Positions 12,120 through 25,100 of a stretch of 64,000 bases of DNA are shown in pieces. The stretch lies in the NCBI GenBank assembly GCA_022885665.1, contig JAGQDJ010000015.1:128955-192954 (forward strand), read 5' to 3'. Positions within the stretch are counted from its first letter, which is position 1. Every line of letters starts with the position of its first letter. A model generated the notes under the pieces. It was not told where the DNA came from and did not search any database. It worked only from the letters and a program-made list of their open reading frames with translations. This DNA comes from Triops longicaudatus (Eukaryota; Arthropoda; Branchiopoda; Notostraca; Triopsidae). The translations under genes were made by a program, and so were the position numbers.

Positions 12120-15100
12120 CTGTACTTATTTATCACCTTCACTTGAGATGCTGCTTTAAGATTCCCTTAGACACACCTCCGCAGGGAAACTCTCTCCTCA
12201 TGAGACTTCTCTCCTACTCAAAGACAAATAAAAATGAAGTACCGAAAAACACAACAAAACAAATACAGGGGGAAAGCACTTTAGGGAAATCCTTTTCTCC
12301 CATTTTTTTTGCAAGAATATTTGAGTAGGAATTTTTCAAAAAAGTTAATACAATCCGAAACTTTCTTGTAATGATTCTTGGCCACGTTCAATAAATGGCA
12401 CCGATTTTACCTAACTGAGACCTCCACCGCTGCCAGCCACACTGCTTAGTCCCCCGAAACATTCCTCGCTGAACTAATTTGAATAAAACCCAAAGGAGCT
12501 TTTTGGACAAGTCGTGACTTCCCAAAAAGTGAGATTGCCAAGTACGGACCCCACAAGAAAAATTAGAACACGAACTTCACCTATACGAAAACAAAATGTC
12601 ACTCTCCACTCCAGCCAGCCGCGCAATTAGTTTTGCTTGCCATCGACGACTGCTACCACCAAAAAGCTTATTCAGACGTCCTCTTTTAGGAATATGCTAA
12701 TAAAGATGTGGGTCACATAGCCTTGTCTTAAAGGTGCGAACATTATAACAATGTTGTTTCTACTTGCCATATTTAGCTGCAGCGAAGTTGCGAAGGTATG
12801 GAAACAAAAATTTGACTTACGCAACCTTGGTAGGACGCGACTGGCTAAGAAGAGAAAAAACTGCCTTCTGCTTGTGAGTAGAGCGAAAATTCCAAGTTGA
12901 TAGGTGGTGTGAAAAGACGCCAAAAGTGTATGATAACTTATCTAAAGATTGAACTGCATGGCATCAAAGTGTTAGGTAATGTATAGTCACAGTTACCTCT
13001 TGAGTAGTTCTCAAGAGTTCACATTCTCTTGAAAATTTGTTTGCAAAGTCCATACAATAAAGCGCCAAAAATTCAGTGAAGCTTTCATTCCTTTTTAAGT
13101 ATAAAAGGTAACGGTGTTTCCAATGATAAAATCGTGTCCCAAAATGCCAAGAATTTGCAAACAGAACTGAAAAGTGCATTTCTTTGCACCGGTGTCGACA
13201 TAGAAGACGACCTGAACTACCATGAGGACATTAACTGAATTCGAATCTTTGGATTTTCGCTTTTTCTTCGCTAAACTATATTTGGTAAAATAAAAATAAA
13301 CAAATATTTGTTTACTATAATTACTCGAATCTTTGTTATGAAAATATTCTCCGAAACGTGACAGTCTCGAAAAACTGTGGCTGTTTTTTGCTTCAAGCAT
13401 GTTTTCTCTTAATATCTTGGATAAACAAGCAATTTAATAAATTGCAAAAAATATGAAAAGGTATCAGCGACCTTTTTATAATCTTTCTACGCTTCACTAG
13501 TAAATAGGAACTTTCATTCCAGTGAGAAAACTTCTTTGGAATCGTTTAGCACGAAAACCGTTTTTCTGTTAACTACTTCCTTCCCTAGTTGTAAAGCTTA
13601 CAGAAAACTGGAGTAATGGTTTCTACATAAGTTTTGAGATATTATGAGGAAAACTAATAAAATGTGTCAGGATACAAAAATTGCGACTTTTCAGAATCAA
13701 GTCCACTATGACCATCTGCAAAATTACCTAGTAAAATCTCAGCGTCCTTCAACTACTTTTTTAATACGTCTTTATCCAAATTCCAAGTCCTTAATACAAC
13801 TTTTTTGGAAGCAACTGAAACGTTTCGTGGGCAATCCGTCTCACGAGACTCACGACTTTGAGAATCAGAACAATCAATCCTTTTCAACAACCCTCTTTTC
13901 TCTACTTTTTCTATGAGAGCTATTCTTGTGCACAAGATCTCCCGAAAGACCACCAGCAGCTTTTTCAAAAGATGTAAGATCAAGTTCTATACAAGCACGA
14001 TCAATTATAATTTGTGTAAAAGTAGGGTAGTAGTAAAACCGACAAAAAGGCAATTATTTTATTTTATAATGTTAAACATTTTCCCACAATATTATCCTGC
14101 CCCTTTGGCATACAGAGTGCTCCTCGTGTAACACGCATATAACATGCATGTAATACTCCAGCACGGTTTACTTCCTTATTCCGAATTACATTAAATAGAC
14201 ATTTTCACGCACAATGTACTTTCAATGTGCAGGAATTGTGTTTATTAATTATTTTTCTTAATGCAGCGCACAGTTTTCTAGTCTTCTAAGAAAGCTATAC
14301 GGAAGCAAGTCCCAGATAGAAAGAGAAGAGTTTTAATAATATTTTTTAACGTGTTCACAAATGAAAAGTCTTCCTTTGGCTTACCTTCGGCGCATGTTTC
14401 CTACTGAATTTCCTTTATCAGTACCTTTCTTATGCACCTCAAATTATACTATATTTATCACAGCCATAGTATGTTTTGCGTAAAAACTTCCACTCTTATT
14501 ACGCAGTTCACAAAACCCTTGACTTGATTTGGACTCGACCAAAATATCCCATTAAAGAATCCCGTTTATTGCTTTTCAAGATGCTCCATGAACAAGGTAC
14601 ATGTTTTACTTTACTATCAAACTCTTATCACGACCTAACTGTAATTACAACTAATTAAAAGTCCGTAATCTCTTCCCGTCCATACCGGCAACCAGTCGGG
14701 TAGAACCTATTTTCAAACCAAGTACAAAGACGAACCTTTTCAAAATGCTTGTCGCTGGGCAAACACGTGCCGCAGGTCAAACATATTAACTTAAAATTAT
14801 TAATTAAACTGCGCAGGCGCAATTACGAGGGGGCAGCAGTCACGCTTGGAAAAGTAAAACGAACCCCTTGCAAGAAAATAAGCCCTCCCTCCTTCACGAA
14901 AGGAACATACTCGCGACATTTAATATAATGCACGCTCGTAAAAAGAGGAAGAGGTTTCAAGCTTTAGGGCTACACAATTATAACGAGCTTACGTAAATAG
15001 CCCCTTCTGTTTATGAAAAATAAGGCCGGAATATAAGCTCTGATTTAATACTTTCAGGGCCGTGCACGAATAGAACATGAAGTGTATATTTTTTTTCTTG

Positions 15101-17085
15101 TGGGAGAAAAATTAAAAATAATACACTGATTTCCTCGGTGAAATATCACGCCTCACAAATTATACTCCTTCACAATTTTCAAAAAACTTTTCTCTCCTGT
15201 TGGTCAAGAAATCGGCTAAATCAGAATGCGAACCCGTGCTCTATTAAGGAGGCGGGAACGTATCATGGTTTTCTCGTTAGTCGAACGAAATACGATACCA
15301 CAAGAATGATGCTTCTTGCATTTTGTTCTTCCCTCGAAAATCACGAAGAGTTATATACCGTTTTCCGATACAGTATAAGTTTGACTAACAATAGGAGGTG
15401 GGGGCAGGCTTAATGAAATAACTCAAGTATTCCCCACATACGACTTGGGAAAGGTGAAGAGGGCAACAACTTAATCTAACCTGTCTGGCACCAACAACGG
15501 AACTTCTACTTGTTATATTCAACTTTATTAGGTTAATGAGAAGCGGCTTGCCCCCTCCCCGCAGAAAACAAAAAGAAGAAAGAAAAAAATTGATTAGACT
15601 TTCACGTAATTTAAATAACAAACAGAGATTTTTAAGGACGGTTTAGGTAAGCATAAACGTCAGTAGCTCCAAATATAGGTAAGCTATAAAGGAAACTTAC
15701 ATGACATCCACGATGGCAAAAAAAAAAGTTTTTGGAATACTTGCACGAAAACGCACGCAGACGCTCGCAAATCTGGCGTAATATGGCTCTATAAAGTTTC
15801 ACGAAGTAAATTAATCTGCGATGATCTGAAATAACGGTACCTGGATTAAATGTTTCAAGAGTCTGTAAGAACCTGAAGGGGAGTTGGAATACAAGGACAA
15901 CGTTCAATTAATTAAATAAACTGACCAGAAAGGATGCAGAAGTTACAATGGAGGTTAAAATATCCACTTTTTCCCCTGGTTTTCAAAAAACCTACAAGAG
16001 CTCTGAATGTGCTCAAAATTGTAAAAGGATATGGAAGTTGAAATAGGCTTAACGTAAGCTTCTATTAAATTTAGCGACCAAATCAAGAAAGCTTTTCAGA
16101 TTCTTGCAGACCCATCACATATACACTCATATTCTTTTATCCGTTACAAAAAAGTACAAAGATAACCGACACTGATACCCGTATGACACTGAAGATTCAT
16201 TTTATGATTAATTGTAACGGTAGACATCTTGAGGACCCTAAGGGAATCGCAATAATTACAGAAAATTCTGACGATGTCAGTTACCATTTCACAATTCATA
16301 AAAAGAAAAATCACCTTAATGGATCTTAAAACGTTAATAGAGGAGGGTAAGGACAATAGTAACACATAGCGCTTTTTCAGTTTTTACTCGTGCCACGAAC
16401 ATAACTAACATCTGCATGTATGTATATCCACTAGATGGGGGTGTGTCTCTGCTCTCTGTTAAGCCATTATATGCTTCTTATCAACTTAAAATAAGGCTAA
16501 ACTAGCTTTCAAACTAGGAGGCTCTTGTCTGTTACTACCGTTTAAGTCGTATAAACAAAGGTAACATCGTGTTTAACGTGCGTTTTCCCATGAGAAACTT
16601 TAAAATCAAATTTCTAATGATTCGTTAAACGTACCGTTACGAAAATTTATAGTTGCAGTCCCAAGCAACACTGGAACATTCACATTACCCGAAAAAGAGA
16701 AACAAGGCGCTAAATTTTTTCATTCGACTTTCAAAGCATTTTGTTTTCGTTTTAAATTTTCCTGTTCTTGTTGGGGTTTCTCATTTGTCCGCAAGATGTC
16801 TACCATCATATTCACAACTAGGATGGATCCTGAATGTCAAACGGCTTTCACTGAGACATCTTTTATGCACATTATTCCAACATGCGAAAGAAACTAGGAG
16901 GTGCTCGGACTTACGGCTCACCTACTTACGACTCATGGCTAACTTATGAACTTACAAGTCGTCTACCATAGCCGATAGTTTGTCAAAATAGGGTTCATTA
17001 TAACGTCTGTTGTAAATCATCTAACACATTGAACCATGTATGCAATTTTGATTTGAAAATCAAGAACTAAAGTTATTTAGAGTAT
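12120..17085. other. Mostly non-coding; weak exon-like pieces at 12.4-12.7 kb
   Basis: Between 12410 and 12700 the minus strand has short open stretches with splice-like borders, including CGTATAG|GTGAAGT with its junction near 12562. The pieces do not join in a consistent frame with the exon at 11976-12119. The rest, to 17085, is AT-rich with short chance ORFs. Confidence 0.4.
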
Positions 17086-17256
17086 CGACGGACTGGCTCC
17101 TTATCGGTCTATGGGGATATCGGCGCCAAGGGCGCTAGAAAGTAGCGGCGCATACGGGACATCCCGCTTTTCCGCACGGGTCAACCGCCGACGACTACGT
17201 AAATAAAAAATAAGCATTTTTGCATAAATAAAAATAAGAACTTAAAAATAAAAAAT
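17086..17256 (+). repeat. GC-rich block with A-rich tail (SINE-like candidate)
   Basis: About 60% G+C (60 of 100 bases in 17101-17200) is sharply bounded and followed by an A/T-only-like tail of AAATAAAAA repeats (17200-17256). It contains small inverted repeats (GGCGCC...GGCGC, CGGGA...TCCCG). A GC-rich body plus simple A-rich tail is the layout of a short retroposon. A convincing pol III A/B-box pair and clear target duplications were not found; AAGAACT occurs near both ends but is weak. Confidence 0.3.
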
Positions 17257-17629
17257 CACGCGAATTAGCCATGTTCCAAATTATTTGGATCTTCCTATTT
17301 GGTTGTAGATATTTTTTTATTTCTTTCTTCCGCGTGAGCTTTGCTCGTTGCCGTACATCGTTTCACTTCAGTAGTTGTTGATGTAACAGTTAAAACAATA
17401 ACAAATATACGCATTATTATTTGTAGCTATTTCGTCGCATTACTGAAGTCAAATGATGGAAAGTTTTAAGTTGTGTTCATTTATGTAAGAGTCTTTAAAA
17501 ATATAGGATGTATTTTTCAAGTAACGTTCGGTTCGCTTTATTATTCTTAAAGCCTTCTATATTGTGGCGTTCCGTATCAGTATTGAACCTTGTTGCTACC
17601 AAGGCTCTTTGGATGCTTTCCTCGAAGCG

Positions 17630-17882
17630 TCATCTCTGGGGACTCGAGGTGGAAATACAAGGTGATTGCGGGGAGGGCGACAGGTCAAGGCTAATGAAGG
17701 GGGATAAAAGGTCAAGGGGAGAGACAATTCAGTAGTTAGTCAAGGAAAGACGAAAGAGAAAGTCAGTGAGAGTTAGAGCGAAAAGGAGTGTTTTGTGTGA
17801 TTTTGTATTGGAGTTCGTTGTGGTGTTGATGTAAATTGGAAGTTACGAATAAACGGAATTTCAAAAGGAGTAGAACGTAACA
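17630..17882 (+). mobile_element. LTR-like 3' end (possible solo LTR remnant)
   Basis: The segment is purine-rich with GAGAG/GTCAGTGAGAG-type stretches, has AATAAA at 17848-17853, and ends in ...GAACGTAACA at 17882. This resembles the R-U5 part of Ty3/Gypsy-type LTRs. The matching 5' TGTTA terminus, a 4-6-bp target duplication and a primer-binding site were not found. GTAACAGT occurs at 17383 and 17877, but no element ends fit it. Treat as a weak call. Confidence 0.22.
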
Positions 17883-18201
17883 GTATATGACGGTGTCCTA
17901 CTATTTCATTGCTCTTTAGAGGAATGCATTTCGTCGCAAGTTACAAATCGCAACGTAGGGAATTTCGCTCGCAGCATCTGCCGCTCTACACAAGTTTTAT
18001 TTCCATTGACATTAACGTCCAAAACTGCACTGTAATACCACATAGTGGTAGAGGTGTGTACCACAGAGCATTGACCGCATGCAGGTGAAACTCAGGTAAG
18101 AATAAGGTAAGGATCCGGCCGCTAGGGTGCGAGGTAGTACTAAAAGCATCAAAATTTGTTTCGGCAATTTTCCGGAACCGTTATCAAGGTATCTTACAAT
18201 A

Positions 18202-18739
18202 CAGTGTAATACCCCGTTTAACGAGCCTAACCCGTTCCCGGACGGCGTTCGGTGTCAGAAGCGTTCTTTATAAGAAACGCTATTCCTCATAAGATTCAAT
18301 GGAAACCATTTTAATCCGTTCCTGATCCCGGACCGAAACGCGAAAATGTTGATTTAAAAATCGGGAAAAAATACTAAAAGCTCAGCCACCACTTCATTAG
18401 AAAAAAATTCTTTCTGTTCTTAGTACCAGAATTCTCTGGTGCCAATTACGCAACACTTATAAATGGAAAAAAAATAACTAAAGCTAGGTAATCAAACAGA
18501 GGTAGGCAAGCAAGCTATTTCGCAATAACTGACTGGCGTGGGAAAGCTATATTCTCATCTATAATACATCTCTGAAGACTGGGAAACGTAACCGCCCATT
18601 TTAAAAACTGTTCTGCTCACTCCTAAGCAGTTCGTCGTAAGAGGCTGATTTCGTTGTGCGAGTAATTTTTTCGCCCATGCATGAGTTTGTTGTACAAGGT
18701 GTTCGCTGTACGATGCGTTCGTTAAGCGGGGTACCACTG
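18202..18739. mobile_element. Non-autonomous TIR element with TA target duplication (Tc1/mariner/pogo-like MITE)
   Basis: The left end reads CAGTGTAATACCCCGTTTAA and the right end, read on the minus strand, CAGTGGTACCCCGCTTAACG. These match except for a 2-bp gap and single substitutions. Both ends abut TA (18200-18201 and 18740-18741), the target duplication of the Tc1/mariner/pogo group. Sub-terminal sequence has degenerate units of the CGTACAACGAA kind at the right end and a small inverted repeat (AGCGTT...AACGCT) at the left. No transposase remnant is seen in the 538 bp. Short ORFs at the right end are translations of the repeat. It is probably mobilised in trans by a related transposase elsewhere in the genome (family knowledge, inference). 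Confidence 0.7.
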
Positions 18740-20239
18740 TATTTCGTCAGGACTTCACAAATCGAAATTGATAAAGGGACAACAAAAGGTACGAAAAACG
18801 TGAAGAATGAAGAGGAAACGATAGGAAATGTACTAAACAATCGAATAGAATAGTTTGTGTGTTATTTAAAAACATGTGATTCGCGTTATTCAGTTCCAGA
18901 CATCTAGATCATTAAACAAAGTTATTTTCTTAGTATTCGATTTTGAATACTATATTTTAAATAATGCACCGGTTATGTAAAATCTGTGCTAGTCAAGTTT
19001 TCGTAGACGCAGACTCTAGGTCAGTTCACATATCGGTTTAAGCTTACTGGTAAAAAATTATTAATTATTGATAAAAAAAAATGTCACAGTGATAATAAAG
19101 CCACTTCAACTTAAATCTGAATAACTTCTCTTATAAGATTTTGACAGCAACCAATCCAGTTTCCCATGAGAAAAGTCCAATCGTTGTCTTCTCAAGCCCA
19201 AACTGACTCGCTAACAGAGGCCAAAGATGAAAACACGAGTCTAAGAAAGTTGGATATCTTCATAAGCCCTTATTGAAGTAAAACACGGGTTCCCTGTGGC
19301 GCTTCCTGATATGAACATACTGAGAGAAAAGGAAAAAACTTTGGTGAAAAAAATACCACCAATTCTTCCTCGTGTTCGTGTCTGCGGCATTTTTTCATAA
19401 GGTGAGAGGGAGAAGAGGGTGAACGGGAATGAGAAGGAGCCGGGCTCTCCTGAAGTGTAATAAGCCAAAGTCCCCATAGCGTGTCGATGGATTTACGTTG
19501 TCCTCTGGTGTGTCGTCCTTTTTTATTAATAAAAAGCAAGTATTGGCCGTCGGTCGTATGTCATCAGAACATGCATGCCAACTCTTTTCGCTACAAAAGA
19601 AGCCGCTTTTTAGACTCTAGCGACAGCGCGTTATAACGAACTACCCGGGTCACCAGTCGTTTCACCATCCCCAGGGGACCCCTCCGTTTTCTTTCTCATT
19701 TTCTTGGCTATAAGTTTTCTCTCTCACGCTACAACATTTATTTTTTGTTTGTTTGTCTTTTAATTCTAATACTATCAATTTTCATTTTCTAGAAAATGTC
19801 CCACTACACTTGCCTAAAGCTCAATACTAAATTTTCCCTCATATTTGGCAGACAATATGAGTAAAAATATAAATAAAAAAAATATGGTGGAATTTAATGT
19901 TAACCGTAAGTCCGACTAACATAATTCTTCTATGCATTTTCGTGGATTATTATATATGAATATACCTATATACTACATCAATTATCAATCACTTAATTAT
20001 TACTTGAGTTGATACTTTACGCGCATTTGTCTTCGACACCAACTAATTCTTATACAGCCTACTGGTGGTAAAAATTTAAAAAGGTGCTAAAAGAAAACCC
20101 TTTTTTTTGTCAGCGATCAGTGAACTCGCCATTTTAGCCATTTGCGACTTCTCTTTCATTTATTTTTATTTTTCATGTTTTATGTATTTTTTACTTCATG
20201 ATATACTAAATCAATTATCATTTATTTAATCCTTACAGT

Positions 20240-21300
20240 GTTTGGGAAAGCAAACTCCTCAAAGCATTTCAACTATTTCACCCTTCTCCGTTTCTTTACT
20301 CATTTCAAACTGAGCTCTAATGTGCTGGAAATTACTGCTCCATGCGTGAAATAGGATTGGAACTCCCCTTTGATTCATTCAATTCCCCGACACTTTTTTA
20401 AGCATCATCCTTTGACACGAACTGTCTCACCTAACTTTGATAACTTTCCAAGCTTCACGTCTTTCTCTCTTATGTTTCACTAAAAAACCAATGACAAAAA
20501 CCGTACGGAGCAAAAAGGAATCCATGTCATCGTTTAATTGACACATTCTGAACTAAATGGCGTGTAAATGACGAATTTACGGCGACAACCATAATAAACT
20601 TTTTCAGAAAAGGATCTCCTTCTCAAAAAGGCCCCTGTCGCCTTCCTTTTACCAAGCTTTACGGAAAAAAAAAGACTTGACATTTTTCCTACAACCGTTC
20701 CAAATACGTATGCTTTGCTGTCCGTAGTTCTTCACAACGCTTTTTTTTTATAATAGTAGACATTTCGAGCCGAATTCGCCCACGGTTCTTTATTATATTT
20801 TGTTTCATTTTCACTTCGTCTTTCGAGCTCGATTCAGCTAAACCTGATATTCTACCTTCATTCACTCGGAACATACGACCTGAACAGTGCAGCACTTGCA
20901 TACCAAACACCCTCTCCCGCTCTTTTTCTTATTTTCTTCTCCATTTTTTCACGCTGTTGAAAGTCCGCGACGTGCTAAAGGTCTCTCGCAGTTCATTTAA
21001 CATCTTTCTTTTCGTTTCCCGGCCTCTTTTCATTAACTTTAACACACACCAAATTTTAGCCTTTTCCTTTAAACCTCTACGCATCTTCTGTACTGTCACT
21101 CTCAACTCTTTTTCCCCGAGTTCCTGGCACTCTACCCAAAAGCACAAAGTGCAATCCATCTCAACATGTTACCCTTTAATTATTGTCTTTCCTCTTTTGC
21201 CTTTTTTCGACGATTACCTAAGCCTTCATGCTTTTCTATGTGGCATACAACCCGTTAACCGTTTCTAATAATTTATGCAGATTCCCTTGATTTTGTTGCC
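20240..21300. other. Strongly pyrimidine-rich (plus strand) tract
   Basis: Sampled lines here have C well above G (for example 18 C and 4 G in 21001-21060; 16 and 6 in 20641-20700). The minus strand is correspondingly purine-rich and carries two consecutive ORFs, 20929-21159 (76 codons) and 20689-20910 (73 codons), separated by 18 bp. Both are Lys/Arg/Glu-rich, as expected from purine-rich DNA, and resemble no family I know. Few stops arise in such DNA, so they are probably not genes. Confidence 0.35.
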
Positions 21301-21637
21301 CATAAGCCCTTTCCCAACTTCTTTTACCTGAACATTACAATCTCTCGTTTCAAAAGGTACACGTTTTGTAATGCTTCTGTAACTTTCAATAAAAAGGACT
21401 TTATTTAATTCAATAATTTATTTTTAAATATTAAATATTTACATATTCGATACATGATCTTACTTACTGGCTCTTAGGGTCATTCCCATTTTATTCGTTT
21501 CCATTTATTTGCGCAGATTTGAGGTTATTACCTACTTGCGAAAGTGTGTTAATTAATAGTTGGCTCTATAAGCTTTCAGGCTGATAAAAAAAAATCACGT
21601 ATCGTTCATTGGCTTCAAACTCGGCAACTTGGAACCC

Positions 21638-21651
21638 GTTACCATGGCAAC
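21638..21651. promoter_or_regulatory. RFX X-box GTTACCATGGCAAC
   Basis: This matches the two-half-site RFX consensus (GTTNCC ATGG NAAC) and lies in an 18-bp near-palindrome, CCGTTACCATGGCAACGG. In animals such sites commonly lie just upstream of ciliary genes (established for RFX targets). No ciliary gene was recognised within several kb on either side, so function here is unproven. Confidence 0.5.
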
Positions 21652-22113
21652 GGACCCAATAATGCAAGATTGTGTGAGACTAGCTCAAGACGCATGCGAT
21701 ATTCCCCCAATCAGTTTTAACGCCCTAGTGCGCACACCCCATCGTTTTACAAGAGATTCTTTGTAGAATTTCTTACAGTAAGCGTCGTTGTTTTGTATCC
21801 CTTTTCAAAAATCCCTTTTCTGTTGCTCTATCATTCTGTCATGCAAACTTTAAGAATAATCGAAGTTTTCATTCCAAAGACCTTGGAAACTAGTACACAA
21901 TAGAATTTTGCTAAACAGTAGGCCAATCACAGCAAAAACTCGTATCAAGTTGATATCACGCTTGTTTCTTTTTGTCTCCCCGGTTAATTACAAGACACGA
22001 AGAAGGTGTTGAAAGCAGTTACATGACAATCCACAGACCAGTTTCCGTCAAACTCAGCAAGGAACCCCTTTCACACGAAAAAGGGTATGAAAAATCAAGC
22101 GTACCTCTACATC

Positions 22114-22124
22114 TATATATAAGA
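22114..22124 (+). promoter_or_regulatory. Isolated TATA-like box
   Basis: CTATATATAAG matches a core-promoter TATA box. No supported coding sequence follows within several hundred bases, so it may be an AT-rich chance match. Confidence 0.2.
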
Positions 22125-25100
22125 CCTAACCTCATATCCTGGAACTAATGAGCAAGACCTGTTTAGTAAGCTACATGCTGTCTATTCATCAGTGATTAAA
22201 ACAAAAAAAAAGCTTTCAGTACCCGCGGTCGCAATTCCAGTCTAGCAAAAACTGGTCTGGTCTTTCTCTTACACAAAATTTTGCTTTCAGGACTTAAATC
22301 AGGGCCAAAGCTTTCTTACTGGCACCGAAGCGTGCTTCGTTCATCAGTTTAATTGCCAGATTTTTTTCCTTGTCAGAACGAGCTTTATTAGCAAAATGAT
22401 ACTTCAGGCTTCACAGCGTTGTTCAAGTTTTGCTGGTAAACCAAGTGCCAAATATTTTTCTCCCTGCCAGTTGTGCTAATTGACAACCAGACTGGATAAC
22501 ACATATTTGACACATATTAAAACCGTAAACCGTTTTACATCAGAGAACTTCCGTCTACTTTCACGAAATTTTTGCCACAAATCTGCTTAGCCTTCCGTTG
22601 CATCCAAGATTCTTATAGGGCTAATCGAAGAAAACCGGAATTCATTTTTTGTTGTCCTTCAGAATGACAATGTCCTGATGTGTCTCGCCACGAGCAGTAA
22701 TTATTCTTGTCGCAAAAAGGAGCCAGGAATTCCATGTCGCCGAGTTAAGGGAATTTTTGCAATTAGTCGCTTGTCCGAGTCCCTTACCACCTTCACCCCT
22801 CAAGAAAGCATGATTATGCAAATGAGGTCCACCACCCCTTTCCTAAAGAATCTCAAGAACTCGTTGCTCTCTTCCCTCCACAAACCGCTTTGCTTATTTT
22901 TTAAAAAACAATCTTTGTTCAAAATTTTAATTTGTAAAATAATTTGATGGCTACAGAATATCCCGACAGTTTCCAATATTTCCTCTTTAATTTGCTCTAT
23001 GCTGTATCGGAAACTGACCGAATTAGTGTTCAATTAATAAATGGGTTTAACCTTTATTCTAACTTCAAAATTTTATTTAAAGAACTGAACTAAATTCCAG
23101 TCTGACGTTTGAATATAAACATAACAATTATCAGTTCGTTTATATTATCCATTCACATAGTTAAATTAAAATCCCCAGAATTGACAATGGACAAGAATTC
23201 ACGTCGCTTGCTCGCCAAAAAATCCTCAAGACTATAAAAAAATAGGAGGTTTACTATTTTCCAGAGTCAAACGTTGACAAGTTCAGTGAAAAGAAATTAA
23301 ATGCAGAGTTAATTGTGTTACGGTGCGATACTTCTGCGAAAATGAGTCTGGGGCTTGAATTTTTCAATGAATACACGACCGGATTTACCACTACGAGAAT
23401 TTAAAAAGGAAATACAAAGAATTCATTTACTCCATAAAAACAAAACTCCTTTTATTTATGTACAACTGTACATTAGTTTGCTAAAGCCCAGTTCTTAAAA
23501 GGCAGCTTTGCTAGCGACATATCCGGTCTTCAAGGGGAAAATCCTTAAAAGTTTCTTCATTTTTTAACATTATTCGAAATAATGTCTCGTGCCCAATTCT
23601 TGATCTTGGCAAGTCACTTCCGTCTCCGTTTTTGCGGAAGAGGGACTCCCGGGTAACTTTTGAAATCTTTTCAATTTGTGTCCCAAAGACACAACAGCAA
23701 CAGACTTTAACGCTGTTATTCAAAGGGAAACTTTAATTTCTTCCCCTTCCCAAACGCAATGGACCCTTCTTTCTTGAAAACTGAAAAAATCAGCATTGTA
23801 CACGCTCAGCAAAATTAAGTCACTTTGTGTCACTACAGGTTGTCAAACGACAATCGGCACAGCCCCCTTAACCCCCCAAAGCTTCCGGCAGCAACACGTG
23901 CTCACCTAAGTGGAAAAAGCAGTTTTGAAAAATCCCGACCCTAACTTCTCTCTCGTGGAAGAGCACAGCTTTCAAGCTCGACATCCAAAAAGCAAACACT
24001 AGAATCGAAATTTTATTAGGTCTCGTTGACAACCCCATTTACACAAGTTTTACACCACTTTTCAGAGGTTATCGCACTTTCTCCCCACTAACGGTGCATT
24101 GCACAGTACAGTGACATGTTAGAATTACTCGAAAGTATCTCATTTTAACCCTGCATATAACAGCATACTGTGAAACTTCCCGGCCTTCCGTAAACCGAAT
24201 GCTTTGTTCTAACAGGAAATTTGGCAAATGAACGAAAGAACCAAAACACAACCTTCATTTAAATAAACTCTTTTATATCTAATTCGGAAACGACACGTTC
24301 TCATTGTAGGTTCGGTGTTCGTAAATATTTTAAGAACGTTAAGAAAATTCATAGCAGTAAGTACTTCAGAACGAGCCAATTTTGGGATCTGAACTAATTA
24401 TTATACAGTAATGCAATAAATTCAAGTTATATTTCACATAATAATTGCAACAATTTCGTTAGGCTCTTCAGCGATTATACCTCAGGGTAAATGCATCCTG
24501 AGTACGTATAAATTTCAAACTCCTTCAACTTCTTCCATTCACTCTTTGCGAATCATGACTGAGCGTCCCAGGAAAGAATGCGCGTGCCAACCAAGAAAAG
24601 CTTACGAGTTCGGGTATTGTGCGCGCATGACTGCGTCTTGGCGACATGGAAGTTTTTGGTGCCGTAATGATGGTCCGAAAAGGAAAAGCTATGCATAAGT
24701 AAACAAACCCCCACTTTTTCTTCCCTTGATTTGCATAAGCAATGACGAGACAAGCATACACTTGGGGAAGGAGAGTGGGGGAGTTGGGAGCAAACTAAAG
24801 CTGATACTAACCCCAACTCAGCAATTCGCCGCTTAGCTCTTGTTCTTTTTACCGCGCGAGTCAAATTAACCCTTTGTGGAGCCTAGCGAACGTCACAAAT
24901 CACAGCCGGCGTTTCTTTGGCTCGTTTTCGCTCCGTCTCCCATCTTTCCTGTTTGTCTTCCACCAGCATCATTTTCTGATTCACAACAGTTCCTGGTCCC
25001 TTTTTCTTTCTCTCACCCCACCCACCGGGAAAATAATATCTACTCACTTAAACACGTGTCAGAGAAACAAGTCTTTCTTTATAGCAAAAAAGACAAAACA

